A program made the translations under genes and the position numbers. Shown in pieces: positions 8,281 to 16,257 of a stretch of 64,000 nucleotides of DNA. Numbering within the stretch: position 1 is the first letter of the stretch; each line of letters starts with the position of its first letter. Source of the stretch: Pseudomonas crudilactis. GTDB lineage: Bacteria > Pseudomonadota > Gammaproteobacteria > Pseudomonadales > Pseudomonadaceae. The notes beneath the pieces are model-generated. The model had not been told where the DNA came from and made no database searches. It saw nothing but the letters and a program-made list of their open reading frames with translations. The DNA lies in NCBI RefSeq assembly GCF_013433315.1, contig NZ_WXVV01000007.1:124001-188000 (forward strand), in the 5' to 3' direction.

Positions 8281-9798
8281 ATGAACTCAGTTTCAGCAGT
8301 CACCGATCCAGCGGCGCCGAAGGTCCTTGAAGCGCATGGCTCCGCGGGTGATCAATTCGATTTCAATAATGTTTATTTCGCCCGACACGTCACCGTTCAA
8401 ATTCCACATTACACCGGCATGGCGCGTGGTCATACGGTTCGCATGACTTGGGAAAACCCTCGGTACACCTATCACTCAGAGGTGGTCACGGTGGTAACAC
8501 CAGGCGCCCTCAACATCCTCACCCCACGCATGGAGGTAATCGATAGCATTGGTCATACCGTGAAAGTTTTTTACACGGTCCGCACTGCCCCGGGTGGTAC
8601 CTTGATTGCTTCTCGATACTTGCTGTTGCACATCCTTCCTCAAGCATTCGATTTACTGGCACCGACGCTGTCGAGCGACCAGACAACCATTGGTGCGCAT
8701 TATACGGGTATGACGACCGGCTACACGGTCCGCATCCGCGCGACAGCCAACACGACCTGGCAAAGTCAATCACAACCTGTTCAGACCGGCGTCCCCTCGA
8801 CGTTCACACTTCCTCCGGACTGGCGCACAACCAATCGCGGTGCCGATGCCCTGATCAATTACACCGTATACAAATCGGCAAGTGGTGAGCGATTGATGTT
8901 TTCGAAAGTGTTGAGAACACGAATTGGCGAAGCCGCCACTGCTCCGACGTTGACATCGGTCAAAGGCTCTCCCAGCGGTGTCGAAATCCCTCAAGCCGGG
9001 GTCACGGTGGAAACGGCCGTCACCCTGAGCGGCAGCGCGGCCAAAGGCCAGAAGGTCGAAATCTTTGACGGCACTGTCTCCAAAGGTCCGGCAACTGCAG
9101 ATCCCACAACCGGTGTCTGGACGTTGCTCGTCAGTGGCCTGGCTGTGGTGGCACACAGCTTTACCGCCAAGGCGTTGTATGGCTCTGGCGGGGAATCGTC
9201 GCCGCCCCGGACACTGAAAGTGGTTCCCGAACTTCTAGTCGACGTCACCCCGATCAGATTATTTTGGATAACAATATCGATCGCAGGCACAGGATTACCT
9301 TGGAAACCGACCGGCATAATACCTACTGCATCTCAGACTTCCAGGAGAGCCACAGGAACCCTCCCTATCACCTACACATCATCCAAGCCGGAAATTGCAA
9401 CGGTCAATGGTAACGGCGACATAAGAGGACTACTCACAGGCACTACCAGGATCACAATTGGAGATTCAACGGGTCAAACCAAGGTGATCGAAGTCACGGT
9501 CGAGAACCAGAGACGCAAGCTTCTTTGGAATCGTATGCAGATGACCAATGCGCAGGCCTTAGCATGGGCTAATACATACCCAGGGTTTTCAGGGTTCTAC
9601 CATACTAAAGAGGATGCCAAGAACTTCACCGGATACCAGCCTGTTAATAATATATGGACAGGAACAACGAGCTCCGCCGGATGCGAGGGTAATGTGACAA
9701 AACAAAGGCTAAGTCACCTTTTCGTCGATGGGACCACATGGTCCGGCTGCTATCCCGCCACAGATTTGGGCACTTGCATGATAATCATCCCAGACTAA
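8281..9798 (+). CDS. Ig-like/BIG2 domain protein of unknown function
   Basis: 505 residues. The start has AGGAG seven bases upstream. There is no signal peptide or membrane segment, so any export would be non-classical. Residues 1-215 hold two related beta-rich modules, each with a YTGM-x-GHTVR or YTGM-x-GYTVR motif. Residues 220-305 resemble a bacterial Ig-like fold ([16 protein letters not shown] through [11 protein letters not shown]). Residues 340-400 match the BIG2 signature ([19 protein letters not shown]). The last about 100 residues form a separate Trp- and Cys-containing domain (three Cys). From about 9230 onward base composition is visibly more AT-rich than the first two thirds, suggesting an exchanged C-terminal part. 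It may be a surface or secreted adhesion/effector-type protein; no function can be assigned. Confidence 0.7.
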   Translation: MNSVSAVTDPAAPKVLEAHGSAGDQFDFNNVYFARHVTVQIPHYTGMARGHTVRMTWENPRYTYHSEVVTVVTPGALNILTPRMEVIDSIGHTVKVFYTVRTAPGGTLIASRYLLLHILPQAFDLLAPTLSSDQTTIGAHYTGMTTGYTVRIRATANTTWQSQSQPVQTGVPSTFTLPPDWRTTNRGADALINYTVYKSASGERLMFSKVLRTRIGEAATAPTLTSVKGSPSGVEIPQAGVTVETAVTLSGSAAKGQKVEIFDGTVSKGPATADPTTGVWTLLVSGLAVVAHSFTAKALYGSGGESSPPRTLKVVPELLVDVTPIRLFWITISIAGTGLPWKPTGIIPTASQTSRRATGTLPITYTSSKPEIATVNGNGDIRGLLTGTTRITIGDSTGQTKVIEVTVENQRRKLLWNRMQMTNAQALAWANTYPGFSGFYHTKEDAKNFTGYQPVNNIWTGTTSSAGCEGNVTKQRLSHLFVDGTTWSGCYPATDLGTCMIIIPD

Positions 9799-10017
9799 CA
9801 GCCATGGAAAGAGCTAAGAGGGGACAAGCGAAAAGGGAACTCATTTATTTAACAGCGATGTAGAAAATCGGGGCTTGATCGAGGGTTTTTCTGTTGACCC
9901 GGATGGCCCTTTCGCGAGCAAGCTCGCTCCCACAGGGAAACGCATTCCAAATGTGGGAGCGAGCTTGCTCGCGAAGGGGCCAGTGAAGTCAGCGCAAATC
10001 GCCTTTTAAACTCAGGC
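9799..10017. other. Intergenic stretch after the Ig-like gene
   Basis: No gene is seen. The first 100 bases are AT-richer than the surroundings and have no clear terminator. The rest is a REP pair listed separately, followed by the start of the second leader copy. Confidence 0.5.
9905..9981. repeat. Inverted pair of REP elements
   Basis: Two REP units (cores CGCGAGCAAGCTCGCTCCCA and its inverse) face each other across a 16-base spacer. They have the same family core as the elements at 7451 and 10770. Confidence 0.85.
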
Positions 10018-10134
10018 GTTTAAAAGACACCTCCAGACACGCCTTCCAGGCTACAAATTCTTGCGCCATTGCCTACAGCTACGCCAGAATCCGCCGGCTT
10101 GTGCGCTTTGGGGTCGGGTCCTATTGTGGTGCGG

Positions 10135-10330
10135 TCGCTGACGAATCAGCGATCGGGTTTAGCGACCCGGACCATCTCAGTGCATCAGCGTTCGTGGCTT
10201 CGTTGTGGGACTTTTCGCCCGCAATTACGTTATGGCGGCTGTATGCGGGAGACCTTTGGGTCTACCGGGGTGCCTGTGACCGGTTCGCTAACCTGCGTAC
10301 AGCTGCCACCTTAACTTGTTTAGCGACAGG
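10135..10330 (+). promoter_or_regulatory. Structured leader with matched loops, copy 2
   Basis: Same architecture as copy 1: hairpin TCGCTGA-CGAA-TCAGCGA; hairpin CGGG/CCCG presenting loop TTTAGCGA (10154-10169); a 16-bp closing stem (10234-10249 with 10292-10307, three G-U at mostly different positions from copy 1). Inside it are AGACC-TTTG-GGTCT, ACCGG/CCGGT and the linker TCGCTAA (10285-10291); last, hairpin CTTG/CAGG again presenting TTTAGCGA (10315-10330). The linker pairs with seven bases of either loop. The loops differ from copy 1 while complementarity is kept. The distance to the ATG (34 bases) is identical. Confidence 0.75.
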
Positions 10331-10364
10331 GAAAGAGTGGCTCCATAACCTCAGGAGTTTCACC

Positions 10365-10724
10365 ATGTTCAAACCAACACCCAACCCACCCGAAACCGAC
10401 CCCACCTCCCCCTACGAATCCCTCGATTCAAAAAAACTCCACGAAGCCGCCGACCGCGCTCTCGATCACTACCTCTGCCCACCCGGCTCCACGCCACCGC
10501 CACGCAAAACCCGGCGGATGTACGCCGTGACCGCCGACTTCAAAAACGAAGAACTGCTGGCCGATGCCAGCGAAACACTCGCCTCAGCCAGAACCATCGC
10601 CCATGACTTCGCCCACCTCATACCCGCGTCGCAGCGCAGGACGCTGCTGGGGATCGCGCAACTGATCATGCTCGGCGAGCTGGCGGTGAGTCGGGTGATG
10701 GATAATCTGGAGGTGCCGCAGTAG
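10365..10724 (+). CDS. DUF6124 family protein, full-length copy
   Basis: 119 residues starting MFKPTPNPPETDPTSPYESL, the typical beginning of this Pseudomonas-restricted family. A helical segment (SKKLHEAADRALDHYL) follows, then a Pro/Arg linker and a C-terminal helical half (ELLADASETLASARTIAHDF) shared with the short copy at 7836. The Shine-Dalgarno is CAGGAG. No enzymatic motif, signal peptide or membrane segment is visible. The function is unknown. The conserved structured leader suggests post-transcriptional control. Confidence 0.8.
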   Translation: MFKPTPNPPETDPTSPYESLDSKKLHEAADRALDHYLCPPGSTPPPRKTRRMYAVTADFKNEELLADASETLASARTIAHDFAHLIPASQRRTLLGIAQLIMLGELAVSRVMDNLEVPQ

Positions 10725-10769
10725 CAGGGATCTGTGACAAGCCTTGAGTGAGGTGTTGTGGCTGCTGAC

Positions 10770-10871
10770 GTCTTCGCGGGCAAGCCCGCTCCCACAGGGA
10801 TCTGCGCCGTTCACAACCCCCTGATCCACAGACGAACCTGTGGGAGCAGGCTTGCTCCGGGCGGCGATCCG
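10770..10871. repeat. Inverted pair of REP-like elements
   Basis: CGCGGGCAAGCCCGCTCCCA is followed about 40 bases later by the inverse-oriented CTGTGGGAGCAGGCTTGCTC. They fill the gap between the convergent DUF6124 gene and the cold-shock-like gene. Confidence 0.8.
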
Positions 10872-10910
10872 ACGAAGGCGGCCTCACAGCCCACACATGT
10901 CTTCAGGCAT

Positions 10911-10950
10911 AAAAAACCGCTGCTCCGTTGAATCGGGGCGGCGGTTTTTT
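10911..10950. terminator. Bidirectional intrinsic terminator
   Basis: AAAAAACCGC and GCGGTTTTTT flank a 20-base GC-rich middle, giving a stem with a U-run on both strands. It lies between the convergent DUF6124 gene (plus) and the cold-shock-like gene (minus) and can serve both. Confidence 0.8.
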
Positions 10951-10987
10951 CGTTTCAGCCGTGTTAGTAGTGAGGGTGATGGAGTGC

Positions 10988-11224
10988 TCAATACCGGAGG
11001 ATTTTTACTTTTCCATTCTTGCTCTTGGGCAATTCGAACTCGACCTCGTTGCCGACTTTGACGTTCGCCTGCCGGGCATCGGCCAATGGAATGCTGAATC
11101 GGTACTCTTTGGCGGTCAGAAAAAAACCTGTGGCCTCAGCAAAGGAAATACATCGCCCCGAGGGCTTCGGCGTGATGGTGCCAGTACCGGTTTTTTCATC
11201 GTAGCTGCTGAAAATACCTTTCAT
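10988..11224 (-). CDS. Small cold-shock/OB-fold-like protein
   Basis: 78 residues from MKGIFSSYDEKTGTGTITPK, using the ATG with GGGAG seven bases upstream; an in-frame extension of 21 codons has no ribosome-binding site. The beginning resembles cold-shock domain strands 1 and 2 (M-KG-x-F-x-x-Y-D-x-K-TGTGTI). However, the aromatic RNP1/RNP2 residues of true CspA proteins are not recognisable. The C-terminus is basic (FELPKSKNGKVKILRY). It may bind nucleic acid; the family assignment is moderate. It is a monocistronic gene between the terminator at 10911 and a palindrome at 11312. Confidence 0.6.
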   Translation of the reverse strand: MKGIFSSYDEKTGTGTITPKPSGRCISFAEATGFFLTAKEYRFSIPLADARQANVKVGNEVEFELPKSKNGKVKILRY

Positions 11225-11311
11225 TGTCGTGCTCCCTTGCACTCGCTCGCCTGACCGCGCCAAGTAGGCGGCGCCACCTTGCATCAAACTGCAAAATCAC
11301 GGCAAGCGCAC

Positions 11312-11327
11312 CTGTCAGAGTTGACAG
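11312..11327. promoter_or_regulatory. 16-bp palindrome before the cold-shock-like gene (LuxR-box-like)
   Basis: CTGTCAGAGTTGACAG differs by one base from the palindrome at 8194 and lies 87 bases upstream of the cold-shock-like start on that gene's strand. It also lies just beyond the end of flhB. Confidence 0.5.
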
Positions 11328-11364
11328 TAAAGGGAGATCTCAGACCAATGGCTGCACAGCACCG

Positions 11365-12504
11365 TCAAGAATCACGCCGCAGATCCGGCGGAATCGGCAA
11401 GTCGTCCTTGAGCGGATCCGGGCGTTTGCCCTTGCCGGCGCGGTACTGGCGGATCTGGTAGACGTAGGCCAGTACCTGGGCGACCGCCAGATACAGGCCA
11501 CCGGGGATTTCCTGATCCAGTTCGGTGGAGTAGTAGATCGAGCGCGCCAGCCCCGGCGATTCGAGGAGCATGACGTTGTTGGCCACGGCGATTTCGCGAA
11601 TCTTCAGTGCGAGGAAGTCACTGCCCTTGGCCAGCAGTATCGGCGCGCCGCCCTTCTCCGAATCGTACTTGAGCGCGACGGCGTAGTGCGTCGGGTTGGT
11701 GATGACCACGTCGGCATCGGGAATCGCCGCCATCATCCGCCGTTGCGACATCTCGCGCTGGGTCTGGCGGATGCGCTGTTTGACTTCCGGGCGACCTTCC
11801 TGATCCTTGTGCTCGTCGCGCACTTCCTGCTTGGTCATCAGCAGTTTCTTGTGGGCTTCCCAGAGCTGCACCGGCACATCGACAGCGGCGATGATGATCA
11901 GGCCGCAGGCCAGCCACAACGTGCTCCAGCCGACCAACGTGACGCTGTGAATGATCGCTGACTCCAGCGGCTCATGGGCGATCCGCAGAAGGTCATCGAC
12001 ATCCGACGACAACACCACCAACGCCACGCCCAAGGTGATCAGAAACTTGGCCAGCGCCTTGAGCAGTTCAACCACGGACTTGAACGAAAACATCCGTTTC
12101 AGGCCCGCCGCCGGGTTCATCCGGCTGAATTTGGGCGCCATGGAACCGGCCGCGAACAGCCAGCCACCGAGGGAAATCGGCCCGATCAGGGCCGCCAGCA
12201 ATAGCGTGATCATGAACGGCTGAATGGCCACCAGTGCCATCTGACCCGACTTCAACAAAAATGCGCCCATGGAACCCTGGTCCATGATCACCTCACGCGA
12301 CAGCGTGAAGTTCAGGCGCATCAGCTCCATCAGGTCTTCGGCCAGCATGCCGCCGAACACCAGCAGCGCGCCGGCACCGGCCATCATCACGGCGAGGGTA
12401 TTGAGCTCTTTGGAACGGGCAATCTCGCCCTTCTCACGGGAATCCTTTTTGCGTTTCTCCGTGGGGTCTTCTGTTTTGTCCTGACCGCTTTCGCTCTCTG
12501 CCAT
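11365..12504 (-). CDS. flhB: Flagellar export switch protein FlhB
   Basis: 379 residues. FlhB is a membrane component of the type III export gate that switches substrate specificity from rod/hook to filament proteins. The N-terminus (ESESGQDKTEDPTEKRKKD) is typical. Four hydrophobic segments follow between about residues 30 and 210. The autocleavage site NPTH is in VVITNPTHYAVALKY at about residue 264, and a Pro-rich tail follows. It starts 3 bases after the fliR stop and is the last gene of the fliLMNOPQR-flhB unit. Confidence 0.97.
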   Translation of the reverse strand: MAESESGQDKTEDPTEKRKKDSREKGEIARSKELNTLAVMMAGAGALLVFGGMLAEDLMELMRLNFTLSREVIMDQGSMGAFLLKSGQMALVAIQPFMITLLLAALIGPISLGGWLFAAGSMAPKFSRMNPAAGLKRMFSFKSVVELLKALAKFLITLGVALVVLSSDVDDLLRIAHEPLESAIIHSVTLVGWSTLWLACGLIIIAAVDVPVQLWEAHKKLLMTKQEVRDEHKDQEGRPEVKQRIRQTQREMSQRRMMAAIPDADVVITNPTHYAVALKYDSEKGGAPILLAKGSDFLALKIREIAVANNVMLLESPGLARSIYYSTELDQEIPGGLYLAVAQVLAYVYQIRQYRAGKGKRPDPLKDDLPIPPDLRRDS

Positions 12505-12507
12505 GAC

Positions 12508-13293
12508 TCAGCGCGCCCGTGCCAGTTCGCGTAACAGCTGCAAGGCTTCAGTGGCCAGCGGCTGGTACTGATTGAGAATGTCCGCCAGACCGACCCAGAC
12601 GATGAACAGGCCGAGCACCAGGGTCAGCGGAAAACCGATGGAGAAGATGTTCAGTTGCGGCGCGGCACGGGTCATCACGCCAAACGCGATGTTGACCACC
12701 AGCAGCGCAGTGACCGCCGGCAACACCAACAATAGCGCCGCCCCCAGTACCCAGCCGAGTTTGCCGGCCAGCTCCCAGTAATGCGCGGTCATCAACCCAC
12801 TGCCGACCGGCAGCGTGGTAAAGCTTTCAGTGAGGACTTCGAACACCACCAAGTGGCCGTTCATCGACAGGAACAGCAGCGTCACGAGCATGGTGAAGAA
12901 CTGCCCGATCACCGCCACCGACACACCGTTGGCCGGGTCGACCATCGAGGCGAAACCCATGCCCATCTGGATCGCGACAATCTGCCCGGCCACGGCAAAG
13001 GCCTGGAAAAACAGCTGCAGAGAAAACCCAAGCACGGCACCGACGAGGATCTGCTCGGCAATCAACATCAAGCCACTCAGGTCCAGCGGGCTGACCACTG
13101 GCATTGGCGGCAGGCTCGGGGCAATGCACACGGTGATGGCCACGGCGAAATACAGGCGTATCCGCCGCGACACCAGCGTCGTGCCGAACACCGGCATCAC
13201 CATCAGCATCGACGCGACGCGAAACAGCGGCAACATGAACGAGGCCACCCAGGAACTGATCTGGGTGTCGGTCAGCTGAAGCAGCGATTGCAT
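12508..13293 (-). CDS. fliR: Flagellar export protein FliR
   Basis: 261 residues with six or so hydrophobic segments. FliR forms the export channel core with FliP and FliQ. Family features include the beginning (TDTQISSWVASFMLPLFRVA) and the segment GMGFASMVDPANGVSV in the middle. It is spaced 3 bases from fliQ and from flhB. Confidence 0.96.
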   Translation of the reverse strand: MQSLLQLTDTQISSWVASFMLPLFRVASMLMVMPVFGTTLVSRRIRLYFAVAITVCIAPSLPPMPVVSPLDLSGLMLIAEQILVGAVLGFSLQLFFQAFAVAGQIVAIQMGMGFASMVDPANGVSVAVIGQFFTMLVTLLFLSMNGHLVVFEVLTESFTTLPVGSGLMTAHYWELAGKLGWVLGAALLLVLPAVTALLVVNIAFGVMTRAAPQLNIFSIGFPLTLVLGLFIVWVGLADILNQYQPLATEALQLLRELARAR

Positions 13294-13296
13294 GGC

Positions 13297-13566
13297 TTAG
13301 CCGATGACCATCGGGATGTTTTTGTACAACTGGATGATGTATTCCATGAACGTCTGCACGATCCACGGACCGGCAACAATCAAGGTCACCAGCATCACCA
13401 GCAGACGCGGCAGGAAGCTCAACGTCTGTTCGTTGATCTGCGTTGCAGCCTGGAACATCGCCACCAGCAAGCCGACCAACAGGCTCGGCACCACCAGAAT
13501 CGCGACCATCAATGTGGTCAGCCAAAGGGCTTCACGAAAGATATCGACCGCAACTTCCGGCGTCAT
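13297..13566 (-). CDS. fliQ: Flagellar export protein FliQ
   Basis: 89 residues forming two transmembrane hairpin helices ([20 protein letters not shown] and [18 protein letters not shown]). The start overlaps the fliP stop (ATGA), implying coupled translation. The size is standard for the family. Confidence 0.97.
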   Translation of the reverse strand: MTPEVAVDIFREALWLTTLMVAILVVPSLLVGLLVAMFQAATQINEQTLSFLPRLLVMLVTLIVAGPWIVQTFMEYIIQLYKNIPMVIG

Positions 13567-14321
13567 GGCGAGACACCTCCAAAACTGCTGGCCAGGGTGC
13601 CGATGATCAGCGCCCAGCCATCGACCAGCACGAACAACATGATCTTGAACGGCAGCGAGATGATCAGCGGCGAGAGCATCATCATACCCATCGCCATCAG
13701 CACACTGGCCACGACGAGGTCGATGATCAGGAACGGAATGAAGATCATGAAGCCGATCTGGAACGCGGTTTTAAGCTCGGAGGTAACAAACGCCGGCACC
13801 AGAATGGTCAGCGGTGCCTGATCCGGCGTGGCGATGTCGGTGCGCTTGGACAGACGCATGAACAGCTCCAGATCGCTGGTGCGGGTCTGCGCGAGCATGA
13901 AGTCCTTGATCGGCACCTGAGCTTTTTCTACCGCTTGCTGGGCGGTAAGGGTTTCCGCCAGATACGGTTGCAGCGCGTCCTTGTTCACCCGGTCGAACAC
14001 CGGGGCCATGATGAACATGGTCAGGAACAGCGCCATGCCGGTGAGGATCTGGTTCGACGGCGTCTGTTGCAGACCGAGGGCCTGACGCAGAATCGAGAAG
14101 ACAATGATGATCCGGGTGAAACTGGTCATCAGAATCACGGCCGCCGGAATGAAGCTCAGGGCGGTCATGATCAGCAGGATCTGCAGACTGACCGAATACT
14201 CCTGCGCGCCATCGGCGTTGGTGCCCAGCGTGATCGCCGGGATCGACAACGGATCGGCGGCGAACGCCAGCGGCGCGGCCAGCATCAGGGCCAGCGTCAA
14301 GACGATGCGTAACGCACCCAT
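13563..14321 (-). CDS. fliP: Flagellar export protein FliP
   Basis: 252 residues. A cleavable signal peptide ([21 protein letters not shown]) is followed by a periplasmic segment and four membrane helices. The family motifs [20 protein letters not shown] and [20 protein letters not shown] are present. FliP is the pentameric core of the export gate. The start overlaps the fliO stop by one base (TAATG). Confidence 0.97.
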   Translation of the reverse strand: MGALRIVLTLALMLAAPLAFAADPLSIPAITLGTNADGAQEYSVSLQILLIMTALSFIPAAVILMTSFTRIIIVFSILRQALGLQQTPSNQILTGMALFLTMFIMAPVFDRVNKDALQPYLAETLTAQQAVEKAQVPIKDFMLAQTRTSDLELFMRLSKRTDIATPDQAPLTILVPAFVTSELKTAFQIGFMIFIPFLIIDLVVASVLMAMGMMMLSPLIISLPFKIMLFVLVDGWALIIGTLASSFGGVSP

Positions 14322-14773
14322 TACTTCTTATCCTTCTGATCCTTGCCGAGAATTTTCAGCAGGTGCTGGGCAAATTCCGGGGTCGCTTTTTCACTGGTGC
14401 CGGGCACTTCAACGGGCTCCTTGAGCACGTGCAGCGCGGTGATGGTGCCTGGGCTGAGGCCGAGCAGAATCTGCTCGTTGCCGACCTGCACCAGCAGCAA
14501 ACGGTCACGCGGCCCGAGCGCGCGCGAACCGATCAGCTCGATCACCTGACCCTTGCCCGCCGGCCCTGCCTGCTGCACGCGGCGCAACAGCCAGGCGAGG
14601 AAGAAGATCAACCCCAGCACCAGCAACAGGCCGAACACCAATTGCGTCAGTTGCCCGGCCACGCCGCTGCTGACCATTGGCGCGGTGGCGGCAGGCACTG
14701 TGGTGGCTGTCGTTGGCTCGGCGGCCAGCACGCTCAATGGCAATGCCAGCAAAGCCCAGAGAAACCGTTTCAC
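14321..14773 (-). CDS. fliO: Flagellar export assembly protein FliO
   Basis: 150 residues: a signal-like N-terminus ([17 protein letters not shown]), a Thr/Ala-rich segment, one membrane helix ([20 protein letters not shown]) and a cytoplasmic domain with the motif [19 protein letters not shown]. FliO assists FliP assembly. It starts directly after fliN with no gap. Confidence 0.95.
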   Translation of the reverse strand: MKRFLWALLALPLSVLAAEPTTATTVPAATAPMVSSGVAGQLTQLVFGLLLVLGLIFFLAWLLRRVQQAGPAGKGQVIELIGSRALGPRDRLLLVQVGNEQILLGLSPGTITALHVLKEPVEVPGTSEKATPEFAQHLLKILGKDQKDKK

Positions 14774-15226
14774 TCAGCGCAGCTTCTTGATGCGTTCGCT
14801 TGGGCTGATCACGTCAGTCAGGCGGATGCCGAACTTTTCGTTGACCACTACCACTTCACCGTGCGCGATCAGCGTGCCGTTGACCAGCACGTCCAGCGGC
14901 TCACCGGCCAGACGATCAAGCTCGATCACCGAACCCTGGTTGAGTTGCAGCAGGTTGCGGATGTTGATGTCGGTGCTGCCCACTTCCATCGAGATCGATA
15001 CCGGGATGTCGAGGATCACGTCCAGGTTCGGGCCGTCCAGCGTCACCGGATCGTTGTTCTTCGGCACGCTGCCGAACTCTTCCATCGGCAGACGCGAGCC
15101 GCTGGCTGCGTCGGCAGCCAGCAAGGCGTCGATGTCAGCTTGACCATCACCGGTTTCTTCCAGGGCAGCAGCCCATTCGTCAGCCAGTGCCTGGTCGTCC
15201 TGGGCGTTCATATCGTCGTTCATCAT
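14774..15226 (-). CDS. fliN: Flagellar switch protein FliN
   Basis: 150 residues. An acidic N-terminal tail is followed by the C-ring SpoA domain (ILDIPVSISMEVGSTDINIR to EKFGIRLTDVISPSERIK). FliN forms the base of the C-ring, binds CheY-P and docks the FliH-FliI complex. Two adjacent ATG codons open the frame; either could be used. The gap to fliM is 53 bases. Confidence 0.96.
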   Translation of the reverse strand: MMNDDMNAQDDQALADEWAAALEETGDGQADIDALLAADAASGSRLPMEEFGSVPKNNDPVTLDGPNLDVILDIPVSISMEVGSTDINIRNLLQLNQGSVIELDRLAGEPLDVLVNGTLIAHGEVVVVNEKFGIRLTDVISPSERIKKLR

Positions 15227-15279
15227 TTGTCCTCGGCGGGCAAAAATTCAGTTAAAGGCTTGGGGGTTGGAGCGCCGTT

Positions 15280-16248
15280 TCAACGGCGCTCGATCGGCTC
15301 GATCACTTGCAACGCGAGGTTGCCTTTGTGCGAGCCCATCTTGACCTTGAAGGCCGGCACGCCGTTGGCGCGCATGATCATTTCTTCCGGCATTTCCACC
15401 GGGATCACATCGCCCGGCTGCATGTGCAGGATGTCGCGCAGTTTCAACTGGCGGCGCGCCACGGTGGCGCCAATCGGCACGTCGACATCGAGCACGTCCT
15501 GACGCAGGGCGTTGACCCAGCGCTCGTCCTGATCGTCGAGGTCGGACTGGAAACCGGCGTCGAGCATTTCGCGCACCGGCTCGATCATCGAGTACGGCAT
15601 GGTCACGTGCAGGTCGCCGCCGCCGCCATCGAGTTCGATGTGGAAGGTGGAGACCACAATCGCTTCGCTCGGGCCGACGATGTTGGCCATGGCCGGGTTC
15701 ACTTCCGAGTTGATGTACTCGAAATTGACTTCCATGATCGCCTGCCAGGCTTCTTTCAAATCGACGAAGGCCTGTTCCAGCACCATGCGCACCACGCGCA
15801 GTTCGGTCGGGGTGAATTCACGCCCTTCGATCTTGGCGTGACGGCCGTCGCCGCCGAAGAAGTTGTCCACCAGTTTGAACACCAGTTTGGCGTCGAGGAT
15901 GAACAGCGCGGTGCCGCGCAACGGTTTGATCTTGACCAGGTTGAGGCTGGTCGGCACGTACAGCGAGTGCACGTATTCGCCGAACTTCATCACCTGTACG
16001 CCACCAACGGCAACGTCCGCCGAGCGGCGCAGCATGTTGAACATGCTGATGCGGGTGTAACGGGCAAAACGCTCGTTGATCATTTCCAGAGTCGGCATGC
16101 GTCCACGGACGATGCGATCCTGACTGGTCAGGTCGTAGCTTTTGACACTGCCGGGTTCGGCAGCGTTATCGGTCTGTACCAGACCATCGTCGACGCCATG
16201 CAACAGCGCGTCGATTTCATCCTGGGACAGCAGATCCTGCACGGCCAT
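15280..16248 (-). CDS. fliM: Flagellar switch protein FliM
   Basis: 322 residues. The CheY-binding N-terminal peptide LLSQDEIDALLHG is at residues 6-18, the central CheC-like domain includes FFGGDGRHAKIEGREFTPTE, and a C-terminal SpoA domain ends in IEPIERR. FliM is the clutch between FliG and FliN in the C-ring. It follows fliL by 9 bases. Confidence 0.97.
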   Translation of the reverse strand: MAVQDLLSQDEIDALLHGVDDGLVQTDNAAEPGSVKSYDLTSQDRIVRGRMPTLEMINERFARYTRISMFNMLRRSADVAVGGVQVMKFGEYVHSLYVPTSLNLVKIKPLRGTALFILDAKLVFKLVDNFFGGDGRHAKIEGREFTPTELRVVRMVLEQAFVDLKEAWQAIMEVNFEYINSEVNPAMANIVGPSEAIVVSTFHIELDGGGGDLHVTMPYSMIEPVREMLDAGFQSDLDDQDERWVNALRQDVLDVDVPIGATVARRQLKLRDILHMQPGDVIPVEMPEEMIMRANGVPAFKVKMGSHKGNLALQVIEPIERR

Positions 16249-16257
16249 GTCGTGTTC

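Larger units (their letters stand above)
10018..10724 (+). repeat. Second copy of duplicated leader plus DUF6124 gene
   Basis: Matches 7519-8024 over the upstream segment, the structured leader and the gene, but contains the full-length reading frame and a longer segment between the first variable loop and the junction. No inverted repeats or target-site duplications were seen at its edges. Confidence 0.85.

Noticed and set aside
10101..10724. In-frame extension of the second DUF6124 gene to 207 residues through the leader
   Set aside because: The extension translates the structured leader, has no ribosome-binding site, and the family normally begins at the MFKPTPNPP methionine, which has CAGGAG upstream.
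7200..11330. Accessory insert considered as an insertion sequence, prophage remnant or CRISPR locus
   Set aside because: No transposase, integrase or phage gene, no regularly spaced repeats, and no att-like duplications were found; the repeats are REP pairs and one gene duplication.
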